Shown piece by piece: positions 1 to 5,498 of a DNA stretch of 5,498 nucleotides. The notes beneath the pieces are model-generated. The model saw only the letters and a list, made by a program, of their open reading frames with translations, did no database searches and had not been told where the DNA came from. How positions within the stretch are numbered: position 1 is the first letter of the stretch; each line of letters opens with the position of its first letter. The position numbers and the translations under genes are program-made. This stretch comes from Rickettsiales bacterium (GTDB lineage Bacteria > Pseudomonadota > Alphaproteobacteria > Rickettsiales > UBA3002): NCBI GenBank assembly GCA_947441895.1, contig CANEUT010000118.1, positions 1 to 5,498 of the forward strand, given 5' to 3'.

Positions 1-98
1 CCATCGGTATAGAGCAGCGCGGCATCAACCCCGTCGGCGCTGGTGCCACTCATTAAACCAATCACCCAACAGGGAAATGTAATTTTGTTACTTGTCAT
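1..98 (-). CDS. anmK: Anhydro-N-acetylmuramic acid kinase, N-terminal fragment (cut by window edge)
   Basis: Read on the minus strand from the ATG at 98-96, the frame is open to the window edge and encodes about 32 residues. It contains VIGLMSGTSADGVDAALL at residues 12-29. This matches the family's conserved N-terminal glycine-rich, ATP-phosphate-binding motif (GLMSGTSxDGxD), including the Asp expected near the active site. AnmK phosphorylates and opens 1,6-anhydro-MurNAc to give MurNAc-6-phosphate during cytoplasmic recycling of peptidoglycan. The gene is divergent from tyrS with only 29 bp between the two start codons; an anmK/tyrS pair is a familiar neighbourhood in alphaproteobacteria. 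No strong Shine-Dalgarno sequence is visible before the ATG. More than 90% of the gene lies outside the window, so intactness cannot be judged. The identification rests on one very characteristic motif. Confidence 0.87.
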   Translation of the reverse strand, partial: MTSNKITFPCWVIGLMSGTSADGVDAALLYTD

Positions 99-127
99 GC
101 GCGCATTATGTGCCAGAAACATTCCTT

Positions 128-1537
128 ATGACAAAAGATTTTATCGATATTATTAAATCGCGGGGCTTTCTTCATCAAATGACTGATGAAGATGGGTTAC
201 GCACGCTACTAAAAACCCACGGCCAAAAAGCCTATATCGGGTTCGATTGCACGGCAAAATCGCTGCACGTAGGTTCGCTGCTGCAAATTATGCTGCTGCG
301 CTGGTGGCAAACATGCGGCCACACCCCCATTGTTTTGCTGGGCGGCGGCACCACGAAGATTGGCGACCCAAGCGGTAAAGATGAAAGCCGACCCAAGCTG
401 GATGATGCGGCCATTGCCGAGAACATGGCCAGCCTGAAAAACGTCTTCGCCAAATTTATTGATTTTGATGGCGACAAAGCCCTGATGGTGAATAACGACG
501 ATTGGTTGAAAGACCTCAACTACGTGAATTTCCTGCGTGATTATGGCCGCCATTTCTCGGTCAACCGCATGCTGACCATGGATAGTGTGAAATTGCGGCT
601 GGAACGCGAGCAACCGCTCAGCTTCCTTGAATTCAATTACATGATTTTTCAGGCCTATGATTTTGTCGAGCTGAATAAACGCTATAATTGTCGCTTACAA
701 ATGGGCGGCGAGGATCAATGGGGAAATATTCTCCAAGGAATTGATCTAGGAACATCACTCAAAGCTTTGGACAAGAGTAGTTGGAAAAAAGCCCGCACCA
801 AATTGAGCGCGAAGGATATTAAGAAAACAAGCATTCAAAGCGAAGTTTATAAGAATAATGCTGGGATTAGAATTTTTTCTGCCGGTACAGTTAGCCAAGA
901 AGTCGATGGGCAATACGAAGTAGAGTATAACTTCGTAGATAATAATTTCGGTATCATATCCCCTCTCCTCACCACTTCTTCCGGCGCGAAGATGGGCAAG
1001 ACGGCCGCGGGTGCAGTGTGGCTGAATGCGGATTTGCTGAAACCCTATGATTACTGGCAGTTCTGGCGCAACACCGAAGATGGCGATGTGATTCGCTTCC
1101 TGAAACTCTTCACGGAAATCGAGCTATCGCAAATCGCCGAATATGAAAGCTGGGTTGGTTCCGCCAAAATCAATGATGCAAAGATCATCCTCGCCACCGA
1201 AGCCACCGCCATGCTCCACGGCCGCGACGAAGCCGAACGCGCCTCCAAAACCGCCGCCGAAACCTTCGCTGGCCGCGGCGTGAGCGATGATTTGCCAACT
1301 ATTGAAATATTGAACGCAGAAATTGAAGCCGGTGCAGGCCTCACACGCTGGATTGTGAAAGCTAATTTTGCATCTAGCGGCAGTGATGCTCGTCGGCAAA
1401 TTGAAAATAATGGGATTAGTGTCAACGATACGAAAATTACTGACCCCAACTATCGGCTTACTAGCGCGGATTTTGCCCAAGGTTTTGCCAAGCTGAGCAA
1501 AGGCAAAAAACAGCATGTGCTGGTAAAAGTTAAGTGA
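128..1537 (+). CDS. tyrS: Tyrosyl-tRNA synthetase (TyrRS, class I) with an internal insertion
   Basis: Charges tRNA-Tyr with tyrosine in the cytoplasm. The 469 residues show the family layout. YIGFDCTAKSLHVGSL at 36-51 is the HIGH-type motif region, GDPSGK is at 79-84, NYMIFQAYDF at 170-179 is the tyrosine pocket, GGEDQWGN at 193-200 is followed by GIDL, and KMGKT at 288-292 is the KMSKS-type loop. YDYWQFWRNTED lies at 307-318, and a C-terminal S4 RNA-binding domain spans about 402-467. Typical bacterial TyrS is 410-425 residues; the excess is a segment at about 208-273. The usual GGSDQWGN is GGEDQWGN here. I chose the ATG at 128 because MTKDFIDIIKSRGF aligns with family N-termini. An in-frame TTG at 92 would overlap anmK and add 12 unrelated residues. 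No strong Shine-Dalgarno is visible. The catalytic motifs are all present and the frame is open, so the gene is probably functional. It is convergent with acs. Confidence 0.95.
   Translation: MTKDFIDIIKSRGFLHQMTDEDGLRTLLKTHGQKAYIGFDCTAKSLHVGSLLQIMLLRWWQTCGHTPIVLLGGGTTKIGDPSGKDESRPKLDDAAIAENMASLKNVFAKFIDFDGDKALMVNNDDWLKDLNYVNFLRDYGRHFSVNRMLTMDSVKLRLEREQPLSFLEFNYMIFQAYDFVELNKRYNCRLQMGGEDQWGNILQGIDLGTSLKALDKSSWKKARTKLSAKDIKKTSIQSEVYKNNAGIRIFSAGTVSQEVDGQYEVEYNFVDNNFGIISPLLTTSSGAKMGKTAAGAVWLNADLLKPYDYWQFWRNTEDGDVIRFLKLFTEIELSQIAEYESWVGSAKINDAKIILATEATAMLHGRDEAERASKTAAETFAGRGVSDDLPTIEILNAEIEAGAGLTRWIVKANFASSGSDARRQIENNGISVNDTKITDPNYRLTSADFAQGFAKLSKGKKQHVLVKVK
749..946 (+). other. In-frame AT-rich insertion in tyrS (residues about 208-273)
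   Basis: In ordinary TyrS about 9-10 residues separate GIDL from the FG(L/M)xxPLLT strand before the KMSKS-type loop. Here 66 residues lie between GIDL (204-207) and FGIISPLLTT (274-283), a net gain of about 57. The first half is lysine-rich and probably helical (residues about 210-242). The second half looks beta-like, with alternating hydrophobic and charged residues (247-271). Positions 781-960 are about 37% G+C by hand count, against about 62% for 301-360 and about 67% for 961-1020. The frame is kept and there is no stop. The boundaries come from recalled family sequences, not a computed alignment. Origin is unknown: a lineage-specific domain insertion, or a coding-compatible mobile repeat as seen in Rickettsia. 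The S4 segment at 1381-1440 is also AT-rich (about 38%), so composition alone does not prove transfer. Confidence 0.7.
914..937. repeat. 8-bp perfect inverted repeat with 8-bp spacer inside the tyrS insertion
   Basis: TACGAAGT (914-921) and ACTTCGTA (930-937) are perfect reverse complements separated by AGAGTATA (922-929). The symmetry does not extend beyond the arms. It lies inside the extra segment of tyrS and is translated as part of QYEVEYNFVD. The arms share their core with loxP arms but face the opposite way, so this is not a lox site. It may be a small hairpin in the mRNA, a relic of a palindromic element, or chance. Confidence 0.5.
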
Positions 1538-1560
1538 GAACGAAGGCAGTGAAAATTGAG

Positions 1561-1663
1561 TTTTTGTCATCCTGAACGAAGTGAAGGATCTAGATTCTTC
1601 GCTGACGCTCAGAATGACAGTTTCTGGATTGCCACGTCGCTCGCGCTCCTCGCAATGACAAAA
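1561..1663. repeat. Composite palindromic intergenic repeat between convergent tyrS and acs
   Basis: This fills nearly all of the 127-bp gap between the two stop codons. TTTTGTCAT (1562-1570) is the exact reverse complement of ATGACAAAA (1655-1663). Inside it is a smaller unit: TGTCATCCTGA (1565-1575) pairs with TCAGAATGACA (1609-1619) with one mismatch, around a near-perfect palindrome GAAGGATCT/AGATTCTTC at its centre. A second half, ending in CTCGCAATGACA, has ATTGC/GCAAT ends (1628-1632, 1652-1656). Repeats with these words are widespread in bacterial genomes, including Rickettsiales, and I recognise the type from the sequence. It stops one base from the acs stop codon. It could end transcription from both sides, but neither direction shows the U-run right after a GC-rich stem of a standard intrinsic terminator. 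Confidence 0.8.
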
Positions 1664-1664
1664 C

Positions 1665-3593
1665 CTACTTATTCATCCGCGTTTGCTTAATTTCTTCCAC
1701 CACTTCGGGGTTCAGCAGGGTTGAAATATCGCCCAAAGCGTCCAGCTCGTTCTCGGCAATTTTACGAAGAATGCGCCGCATGATTTTTCCGCTGCGCGTT
1801 TTGGGCAAGCCCGAACTGATATGCACAAAATCAGGCACCGCCAGCCCACCAATGGCGGCACGCACATGCTGCTTCAGCTCGGCCATCAGCGCGTCACTGC
1901 CTTCCAGCCCCGCATTCAGCGTTACATAGGCATAGACACCCTGCCCCTTAATGTCGTGCGGATAGCCAACCACCGCCGCTTCCGCCACCTTGGGGTGTGC
2001 CACGAGGGATGATTCAATTTCCGCCGTGCCCAGGCGATGGCCGGAAACGTTGATCACATCATCCACCCGGCCGGTAATCCAATAATCGCCGTCTTCGTCG
2101 CGGCGGCAACCGTCGGACGTGAAATATTTCCCCGGTACTTGCGAAAAATACGTCATGCGGAAACGTTCATGATCACCCCAAATGCTGCGCGCCTGACCGG
2201 GCCATGAATCGGCGATGCAGAGCATGCCTTCGCAGGCACCGGTGAGCAGGTTGGCGTGCACATCATAGACTTCCGGCTTCACGCCAAAAAACGGCTGCGA
2301 GCACGAGCCCGGCTTGAGTTGATGAACGCCCGGCAGCGGTGTCATCATGTGGCCGCCGGTTTCGGTCTGCCACCAGGTGTCCATAATGGGGCAGCGAGCA
2401 TCGCCCACCACATTATAATACCAAAGCCATGCTTCGGGGTTGATGGGTTCACCCACGCTGGCCAGAATTTTCAAACTGGCGCGCGAGGTTTTTTTCACGA
2501 ATGCATCGCCCTGCGCCATCAGCGCGCGCACCGCCGTGGGGGCCGTGTAAAATTTGGTGACATGGTGACGATCCACCACTTCCCAAAAACGCGACGCATC
2601 GGGGTAATTCGGTACACCTTCAAACATCAAGGTGGTGGCGCCATTGGCCAGTGGACCATAAACAATGTAGCTGTGGCCGGTGACCCAGCCCACATCGGCC
2701 GTGCACCAGTAAATATCATTGGGCATCAGGTCAAAAACATATTTCGTCGTCGTCGCCGCATACACCATATAACCACCCGTAGTGTGCAGCAGCCCCTTGG
2801 GTTTGCCAGTAGAGCCTGACGTATAGAGAATGAATAACGGATCCTCCGCACCCATAACCTCGGGCGCGCATTCGGCTGATTGGCTGGGCACCACATCATG
2901 CCACCACACATCGCGGCCTTCAACCATAGGCACATCGCCATTGGTATGGTGAAGCACCAACACATGGCGCACATTCAGCCCCTCAATGGCTTTATCAACA
3001 TTCGTTTTCAGCGGAATTTTCTTGCCTGCACGACGGCCTTCATTTGCGGTGATAATAAAATCGCTGTCGCAATCTTCTACGCGACCACGAATCGAATCGG
3101 GCGAGAAACCGGCGAACACCACCGAGTGAATGGCACCAATGCGCGCACAAGCCAACATGGCATAAGCCGCTTCGGGCACCATGGGCATATAAATCGTCAC
3201 CCGATCACCTTTTTTAACACCCAGCGCTTTCATGGCATTGGCCGTTTTTGAAACTTCAGCTAGCAATTCAGCATAGCTTATTTTGCGCTGATCCGCGGCT
3301 TCGTCACCTTCCCACAAAATGGCAGTTTTATTGGGGGTTTTAGCCGCATGGCGATCGATACAATTCACGGTAATGTTCAGTTCACCACCCTCAAACCATT
3401 TAATGGAAACATCGCCGGTGAAGCGGGTGTTTTTTACACGGGTCCATGGTTTCATCCACTCAAACTCAGCCGCAATGCAGCCCCAAAAATGGTCGGGCTC
3501 ATCAATCGATTCCGCATAAAATTTTGTATAAAGTTCATGCGTGAGGTGCGGAATATCGTGAACAGCTGAAAGCTTAAGCGAGGGCAGTCCCAT
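1665..3593 (-). CDS. acs: Acetyl-CoA synthetase (AMP-forming)
   Basis: Makes acetyl-CoA from acetate, ATP and CoA through acetyl-AMP in the cytoplasm, feeding acetate into central metabolism. From the ATG at 3593 the protein has 642 residues, close to the 652 of E. coli Acs. Seen in order: NVSIKW-like N-terminal region (DVSIKWFEGGELN), the P-loop YTSGSTGKPKG at 257-267, YWCTADVGWVTGHSY at about 295-309, SVGEPINPEAW at about 379-389, DTWWQTETGG at 405-414 (acetate pocket Trp and ATP contacts), the hinge region GRVDDVINVSGHR at 508-520, and PKTRSGKIMRR with the catalytic Lys at 603. In known Acs this Lys is inactivated by acetylation, so the same control is possible here. One oddity is TSDG at 492-495, where TGDG is usual. 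Two ATGs in tandem (3596, 3593) follow the Shine-Dalgarno GGGAG; the second has the better spacing. An in-frame TTG at 3668 would lie upstream of the promoter and add unrelated residues. Confidence 0.96.
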   Translation of the reverse strand: MGLPSLKLSAVHDIPHLTHELYTKFYAESIDEPDHFWGCIAAEFEWMKPWTRVKNTRFTGDVSIKWFEGGELNITVNCIDRHAAKTPNKTAILWEGDEAADQRKISYAELLAEVSKTANAMKALGVKKGDRVTIYMPMVPEAAYAMLACARIGAIHSVVFAGFSPDSIRGRVEDCDSDFIITANEGRRAGKKIPLKTNVDKAIEGLNVRHVLVLHHTNGDVPMVEGRDVWWHDVVPSQSAECAPEVMGAEDPLFILYTSGSTGKPKGLLHTTGGYMVYAATTTKYVFDLMPNDIYWCTADVGWVTGHSYIVYGPLANGATTLMFEGVPNYPDASRFWEVVDRHHVTKFYTAPTAVRALMAQGDAFVKKTSRASLKILASVGEPINPEAWLWYYNVVGDARCPIMDTWWQTETGGHMMTPLPGVHQLKPGSCSQPFFGVKPEVYDVHANLLTGACEGMLCIADSWPGQARSIWGDHERFRMTYFSQVPGKYFTSDGCRRDEDGDYWITGRVDDVINVSGHRLGTAEIESSLVAHPKVAEAAVVGYPHDIKGQGVYAYVTLNAGLEGSDALMAELKQHVRAAIGGLAVPDFVHISSGLPKTRSGKIMRRILRKIAENELDALGDISTLLNPEVVEEIKQTRMNK

Positions 3594-3599
3594 CATCGT

Positions 3600-3604
3600 C
3601 TCCC
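3600..3604 (-). promoter_or_regulatory. Ribosome binding site deciding the acs start
   Basis: On the minus strand GGGAG ends 3 nt before the ATG at 3596 and 6 nt before the ATG at 3593. The spacing favours 3593. It also rules against the upstream TTG at 3668, which has no such site. Confidence 0.65.
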
Positions 3605-3618
3605 GTTCGTGAGAGGGA

Positions 3619-3647
3619 ATTATCCGCCCCTTCTCATAAGATAGCAA
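3619..3647 (-). promoter_or_regulatory. Candidate sigma70-type promoter of acs
   Basis: On the minus strand TTGCTA (-35, 3647-3642) is followed after exactly 17 bp by GATAAT (-10, 3624-3619). This is 4/6 and 5/6 matches to TTGACA/TATAAT with ideal spacing. Transcription would start near 3612, giving a leader of about 20 nt that contains the GGGAG site. No activator-binding site was recognised upstream; the adjacent sequence is the palindromic repeat at 3682-3767. Confidence 0.55.
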
Positions 3648-3681
3648 GATGCCACCTCGCAGTTGCAATAATTAAGGAATT

Positions 3682-3767
3682 CGTCATCCCCGCGCAGGCG
3701 GGGATCTAGGGCCACGCGGACATTCAGTCCCATTTGCCTGAGATTCCTGCTTTCGCGAGGATAACAA
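3682..3767. repeat. Decayed composite palindromic repeat between divergent acs and truA
   Basis: One end begins CGTCATCC and the other ends GGATAACA, a degraded form of the TGTCAT...ATGACA ends seen in the two convergent spacers. The left part is a strong hairpin: ATCCCCGC (3686-3693) and GCGGGGAT (3698-3705) around GCAG. A second layer pairs GGGATCTAGG (3701-3710) with CCTGAGATTCC (3737-3747), with one wobble and one bulge. The right part, ATTCCTGCTTTCGCGAGGAT, corresponds to a hairpin usually complete in this repeat type, but its stem is broken here. It sits in the 193-bp gap between the acs and truA starts, upstream of the acs promoter, so any truA promoter must overlap it or lie between it and 3787. 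Confidence 0.75.
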
Positions 3768-3786
3768 GCTGTGTATGTAAACCATT

Positions 3787-4527
3787 ATGCCCCGCTATAA
3801 ATTGACAATTGAATATGACGGCACCCCCTATTCTGGCTGGCAACGGCAGGAACCGGGCGTTAAATCCGTTCAGGAAACGCTGGAAATTGCCTTCAGCCAG
3901 TTTGCCGATGCCCCCATTGAAGTGCAATGCGCCGGCCGCACCGATGCGGGCGTGCATGCGCGCGGGCAAGTGGCGCATGTGGATTTGCCCATGCCGCGCC
4001 AGCCATTCAACATTTGCGAGGGGCTGAACCGCATTTTGCTGCCCCACCCCATTGTCATTGTGAAAGCCGAAGAAGTAGCCGATGATTTTCACGCACGCTT
4101 CGACGCAAAAACGCGGCATTATGAATATTGCATCGTCAACCGATCATCGCGCCTGGCGCTTGATGAATTCCGCGCCTGGTATGTGTTCCGCAAATTAGAC
4201 CTCGATGCCATGCGCGAAGGCGCGCAGCATTTGCTGGGTCACCATAATTTCACCAGCTTCCGCGCGCTGCGTTGCCAATCCAAAAGCCCCGAAAAAACGC
4301 TCGATCAGTTGGAGTTTACGCGGGATGGCGACCGGGTGATCGTCACCACTTCGGCCAAATCATTCCTGCACCATCAGGTGCGCAACATGGTGGGCAGTTT
4401 GGTGCTGGTGGGCAGCGGCAAATGGCAGCCGGGCGACATTAAAAAAGTGCTGGAAGCGCGTGACCGTCAAGCCGCTGGGCCAGCGGCACCTGCGCATGGA
4501 TTGTATTTAACGCGGGTGGAATATTAG
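3787..4527 (+). CDS. truA: tRNA pseudouridine(38-40) synthase TruA
   Basis: Converts uridines 38-40 in the anticodon arm of tRNAs to pseudouridine; cytoplasmic. The 246 residues are near the usual length (270 in E. coli, often about 245 elsewhere). N-terminal YKLTIEYDGTPYSGWQRQ is at 4-21, and the catalytic motif AGRTDAGVHA at 49-58 has the nucleophile Asp at 53. FHARFDAKTRHYEY at 101-114 has the conserved active-site Tyr at 112. HNFTSFR lies at 153-159, SFLHHQVRNMVGSL at 192-205, and the protein ends GLYLTRVEY. The ATG at 3787 gives the standard N-terminus. No clear Shine-Dalgarno lies before it (GTGTATGTAAACCATT), so initiation may be weak or leaderless. In many alphaproteobacteria truA and dapE are neighbours; here they are adjacent but convergent. 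Divergent from acs. Confidence 0.96.
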   Translation: MPRYKLTIEYDGTPYSGWQRQEPGVKSVQETLEIAFSQFADAPIEVQCAGRTDAGVHARGQVAHVDLPMPRQPFNICEGLNRILLPHPIVIVKAEEVADDFHARFDAKTRHYEYCIVNRSSRLALDEFRAWYVFRKLDLDAMREGAQHLLGHHNFTSFRALRCQSKSPEKTLDQLEFTRDGDRVIVTTSAKSFLHHQVRNMVGSLVLVGSGKWQPGDIKKVLEARDRQAAGPAAPAHGLYLTRVEY

Positions 4528-4531
4528 TAAT

Positions 4532-4604
4532 TGTCATGCTGAACTTGTTTCAGCATCCATCTTTTTTATGAAGAAGATGGATCCCGGCCTACGCCGGGAT
4601 GACA
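4532..4604. repeat. Composite palindromic intergenic repeat between convergent truA and dapE
   Basis: Outer ends TGTCAT (4532-4537) and ATGACA (4599-4604) are exact reverse complements. Inside are three consecutive hairpins. TGCTGAA/TTCAGCA (4537-4543, 4549-4555) comes first. ATCCATCTT/AAGATGGAT (4555-4563, 4574-4582) extends inward with wobbles to about 13 pairs. ATCCCGGC/GCCGGGAT (4581-4588, 4593-4600) surrounds CTAC. It fills most of the 80-bp gap, four bases after the truA stop codon and three before the dapE stop codon. It shares its ends, but not its interior, with the repeat at 1561-1663. It may act as a two-way transcript end or RNA-stability hairpin; no U-run follows the GC-rich stem. 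Confidence 0.82.
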
Positions 4605-4607
4605 GGA

Positions 4608-5498
4608 TTAATCTGCCGCGAAATAGTTTTCTAAAATACGCTGGTAAACTTTCGCCAAGCCCTCAAGCGTGGCGACTTCCACCCGCTCATCCACCTGATG
4701 CGCAAATCGGCCGGTGGTACCAAATTCAATCACAGGGCAAACATCTTTAATGAACCGCGCATCCGATGTACCGCCGGTGGTGGAAAGCGAAGGATTTTCA
4801 CCAGTGACGGCTTTCACCGCATCCACCACAATTTTTTGAAGTTTCTCGTCATGGTTTAAAAACGCTTCACCCGTCACATGGTGCGACAGCGTCACTTCAC
4901 CAAATTCGGCACAGGTTTTTTTCACCCATTCGGTGAGGCTGGCCGATGTGTGCGTGTCATTAAAGCGAATGTTAAAACGCGCACTGGCACTGGCCGGAAT
5001 AATGTTGGTGGTGGGGTTGCCCACGTCGATGCTGGTCACTTCTAAGTTGCTGGGGGGGAAATGCTCCGTCCCCTCATCCAACTTGGTATTTTTCAACGCG
5101 TGAAGCATATTCAAAATGCGTGTGACGGGATTATCTGCCCGTTCGGGATAGGCCGCATGCCCCTGAACCCCGCGCACCAGCAGCTTGAAGCTAACACTGC
5201 CGCGACGGCCAATTTTAATCATCTCCCCCAGAAAATCGGGGTTGGTCGGCTCACCCACCAAGCAATGACTGAGCACTTCGCCACGTTCAGCCAACCAGCC
5301 GAGCATGGGTTTGGTGCCATGAATGGCATTGCCCTCTTCATCTTGTGTGATCAGGAGAGATATCGATCCAGAAGGGGGCAAGCCCCCCTTCGCGGCTTCG
5401 CCGCTGACCCCCTCGCTACGCGGCTCGCTTGCGCTACGCACCGTTCCATGCTCTGTTTGCAGAAACTCGCGCACCGCAATCATGAAGGCGGCGATGGC
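4608..5498 (-). CDS. dapE: Succinyl-diaminopimelate desuccinylase, C-terminal part (cut by window edge)
   Basis: M20-family di-zinc hydrolase that releases succinate from N-succinyl-L,L-diaminopimelate in the lysine/meso-diaminopimelate pathway, supplying peptidoglycan. The frame is open to the window edge (AIAAFMIAVREFL), so the Met at 5483 is internal and about 100 N-terminal residues, including the first His and Asp zinc ligands, lie outside. Seen: ITQDEEGNAIHGT, with the catalytic base Glu (codon 5339-5337) and the next Glu a zinc ligand; VGEPT with another ligand Glu (5252-5250); KIGRRGSVSFKLLVRGVQGHAAYPE at the start of the dimerisation domain; TTGGTSDARFI; and EFGTTGRFAHQVDE with the C-terminal zinc-ligand His (4700-4698). 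All expected in-window ligands are present. About 26 extra residues lie just before SISLLITQDEE and come from an inserted repeat. The product is probably still active, since the insertion falls in a loop before a core strand. ArgE or another M20 enzyme is less likely given the DapE-type motifs. Confidence 0.93.
   Translation of the reverse strand, partial: AIAAFMIAVREFLQTEHGTVRSASEPRSEGVSGEAAKGGLPPSGSISLLITQDEEGNAIHGTKPMLGWLAERGEVLSHCLVGEPTNPDFLGEMIKIGRRGSVSFKLLVRGVQGHAAYPERADNPVTRILNMLHALKNTKLDEGTEHFPPSNLEVTSIDVGNPTTNIIPASASARFNIRFNDTHTSASLTEWVKKTCAEFGEVTLSHHVTGEAFLNHDEKLQKIVVDAVKAVTGENPSLSTTGGTSDARFIKDVCPVIEFGTTGRFAHQVDERVEVATLEGLAKVYQRILENYFAAD
5367..5444 (-). repeat. GC-rich palindromic element inserted in frame in dapE
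   Basis: DapE proteins normally run from the helix ending near QTEHG directly into SISLLITQDEEG. Here 26 residues, from TVRSASEPR to GGLPPSG, intervene, equal to 78 bp. The codon GGA occurs on both sides (5445-5447 and 5367-5369), which may be a short target duplication. The DNA is made of hairpins: GGGGGC/GCCCCC (5374-5379, 5382-5387), GCGGC/GCCGC (5392-5396, 5400-5404), and AGGGGG (5373-5378), which can instead pair with CCCCCT (5408-5413). CGCTACGC occurs twice (5414-5421, 5432-5439). Four of the six frames through the element lack stops. This resembles the in-frame palindromic elements known from Rickettsia genes in behaviour, not in proven homology. Confidence 0.75.

Noticed and set aside
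92..127. TTG start for tyrS giving 12 more residues
   Set aside because: It overlaps the anmK start, and the extra residues do not resemble TyrS N-termini; the ATG at 128 does.
914..937. A loxP site
   Set aside because: The arm core matches loxP, but the arms face the opposite direction and the outer bases differ.
1561..1663. A standard intrinsic terminator
   Set aside because: There is a hairpin, but no GC-rich stem immediately followed by a run of T in either direction; kept as a repeat that may have terminator activity.
2256..2819. Open frame of 187 codons on the plus strand opposite acs
   Set aside because: It lies wholly antisense to a well-supported gene, has no recognisable motif and is rich in His/Ile/Arg as expected of a reversed GC-rich frame.
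3594..3668. TTG start for acs giving 25 more residues
   Set aside because: The extension would span the promoter-like sequence and Shine-Dalgarno, and does not resemble the family N-terminus.
4568..4750. Small plus-strand frame starting in the truA/dapE repeat
   Set aside because: It begins inside the repeat and runs antisense to dapE; its N-terminal words (DPGLRRDD) are the usual chance translation of this repeat type.
1..5498. A defence, CRISPR, toxin-antitoxin or other new multi-gene system
   Set aside because: All coding DNA is accounted for by five recognised housekeeping genes; there are no regularly spaced repeats, small gene pairs or transposase genes.

Overview
The window looks like a chromosomal housekeeping region of an alphaproteobacterium. 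The best evidence is the TyrS sequence: the HIGH-type motif reads HVGS, the KMSKS-type motif reads KMGKT, and the stretches around NRMLTMDSVKLRLEREQ and YDYWQFWRNTED are of the alphaproteobacterial/rickettsial type. GC content is about 60% or more in conserved parts of genes but drops below 40% in some segments. Genus cannot be told from this sequence. The many small palindromic repeats resemble those known from Rickettsiales/Holosporales-like and related genomes, but that is only a hint.

Layout, left to right. Positions 1-98 (minus) hold the first 32 codons of anmK (anhydro-N-acetylmuramic acid kinase). After a 29-bp divergent gap comes tyrS (128-1537, plus; tyrosyl-tRNA synthetase). Convergent to it is acs (1665-3593, minus; acetyl-CoA synthetase). 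A divergent spacer with a good sigma70-like promoter for acs leads to truA (3787-4527, plus; tRNA pseudouridine synthase). Convergent to truA is the C-terminal three quarters of dapE (4608-5498, minus; succinyl-diaminopimelate desuccinylase), cut by the window edge. These genes serve cell-wall recycling (anmK), lysine and diaminopimelate synthesis (dapE), translation (tyrS, truA) and acetate activation (acs). They do not form one pathway or operon; every neighbouring pair is divergent or convergent.

The unusual content is small repeats and insertions. All three intergenic spacers after tyrS (1561-1663, 3682-3767, 4532-4604) carry a composite palindrome with TGTCAT-like and ATGACA-like outer ends; the one in front of acs/truA looks decayed. 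A GC-rich hairpin element of about 78 bp sits in frame inside dapE and adds about 26 residues. TyrS carries an AT-rich in-frame insertion of about 57 net residues just before its KMSKS-type loop. I found no defence system, CRISPR array, tRNA, rRNA or transposase gene.
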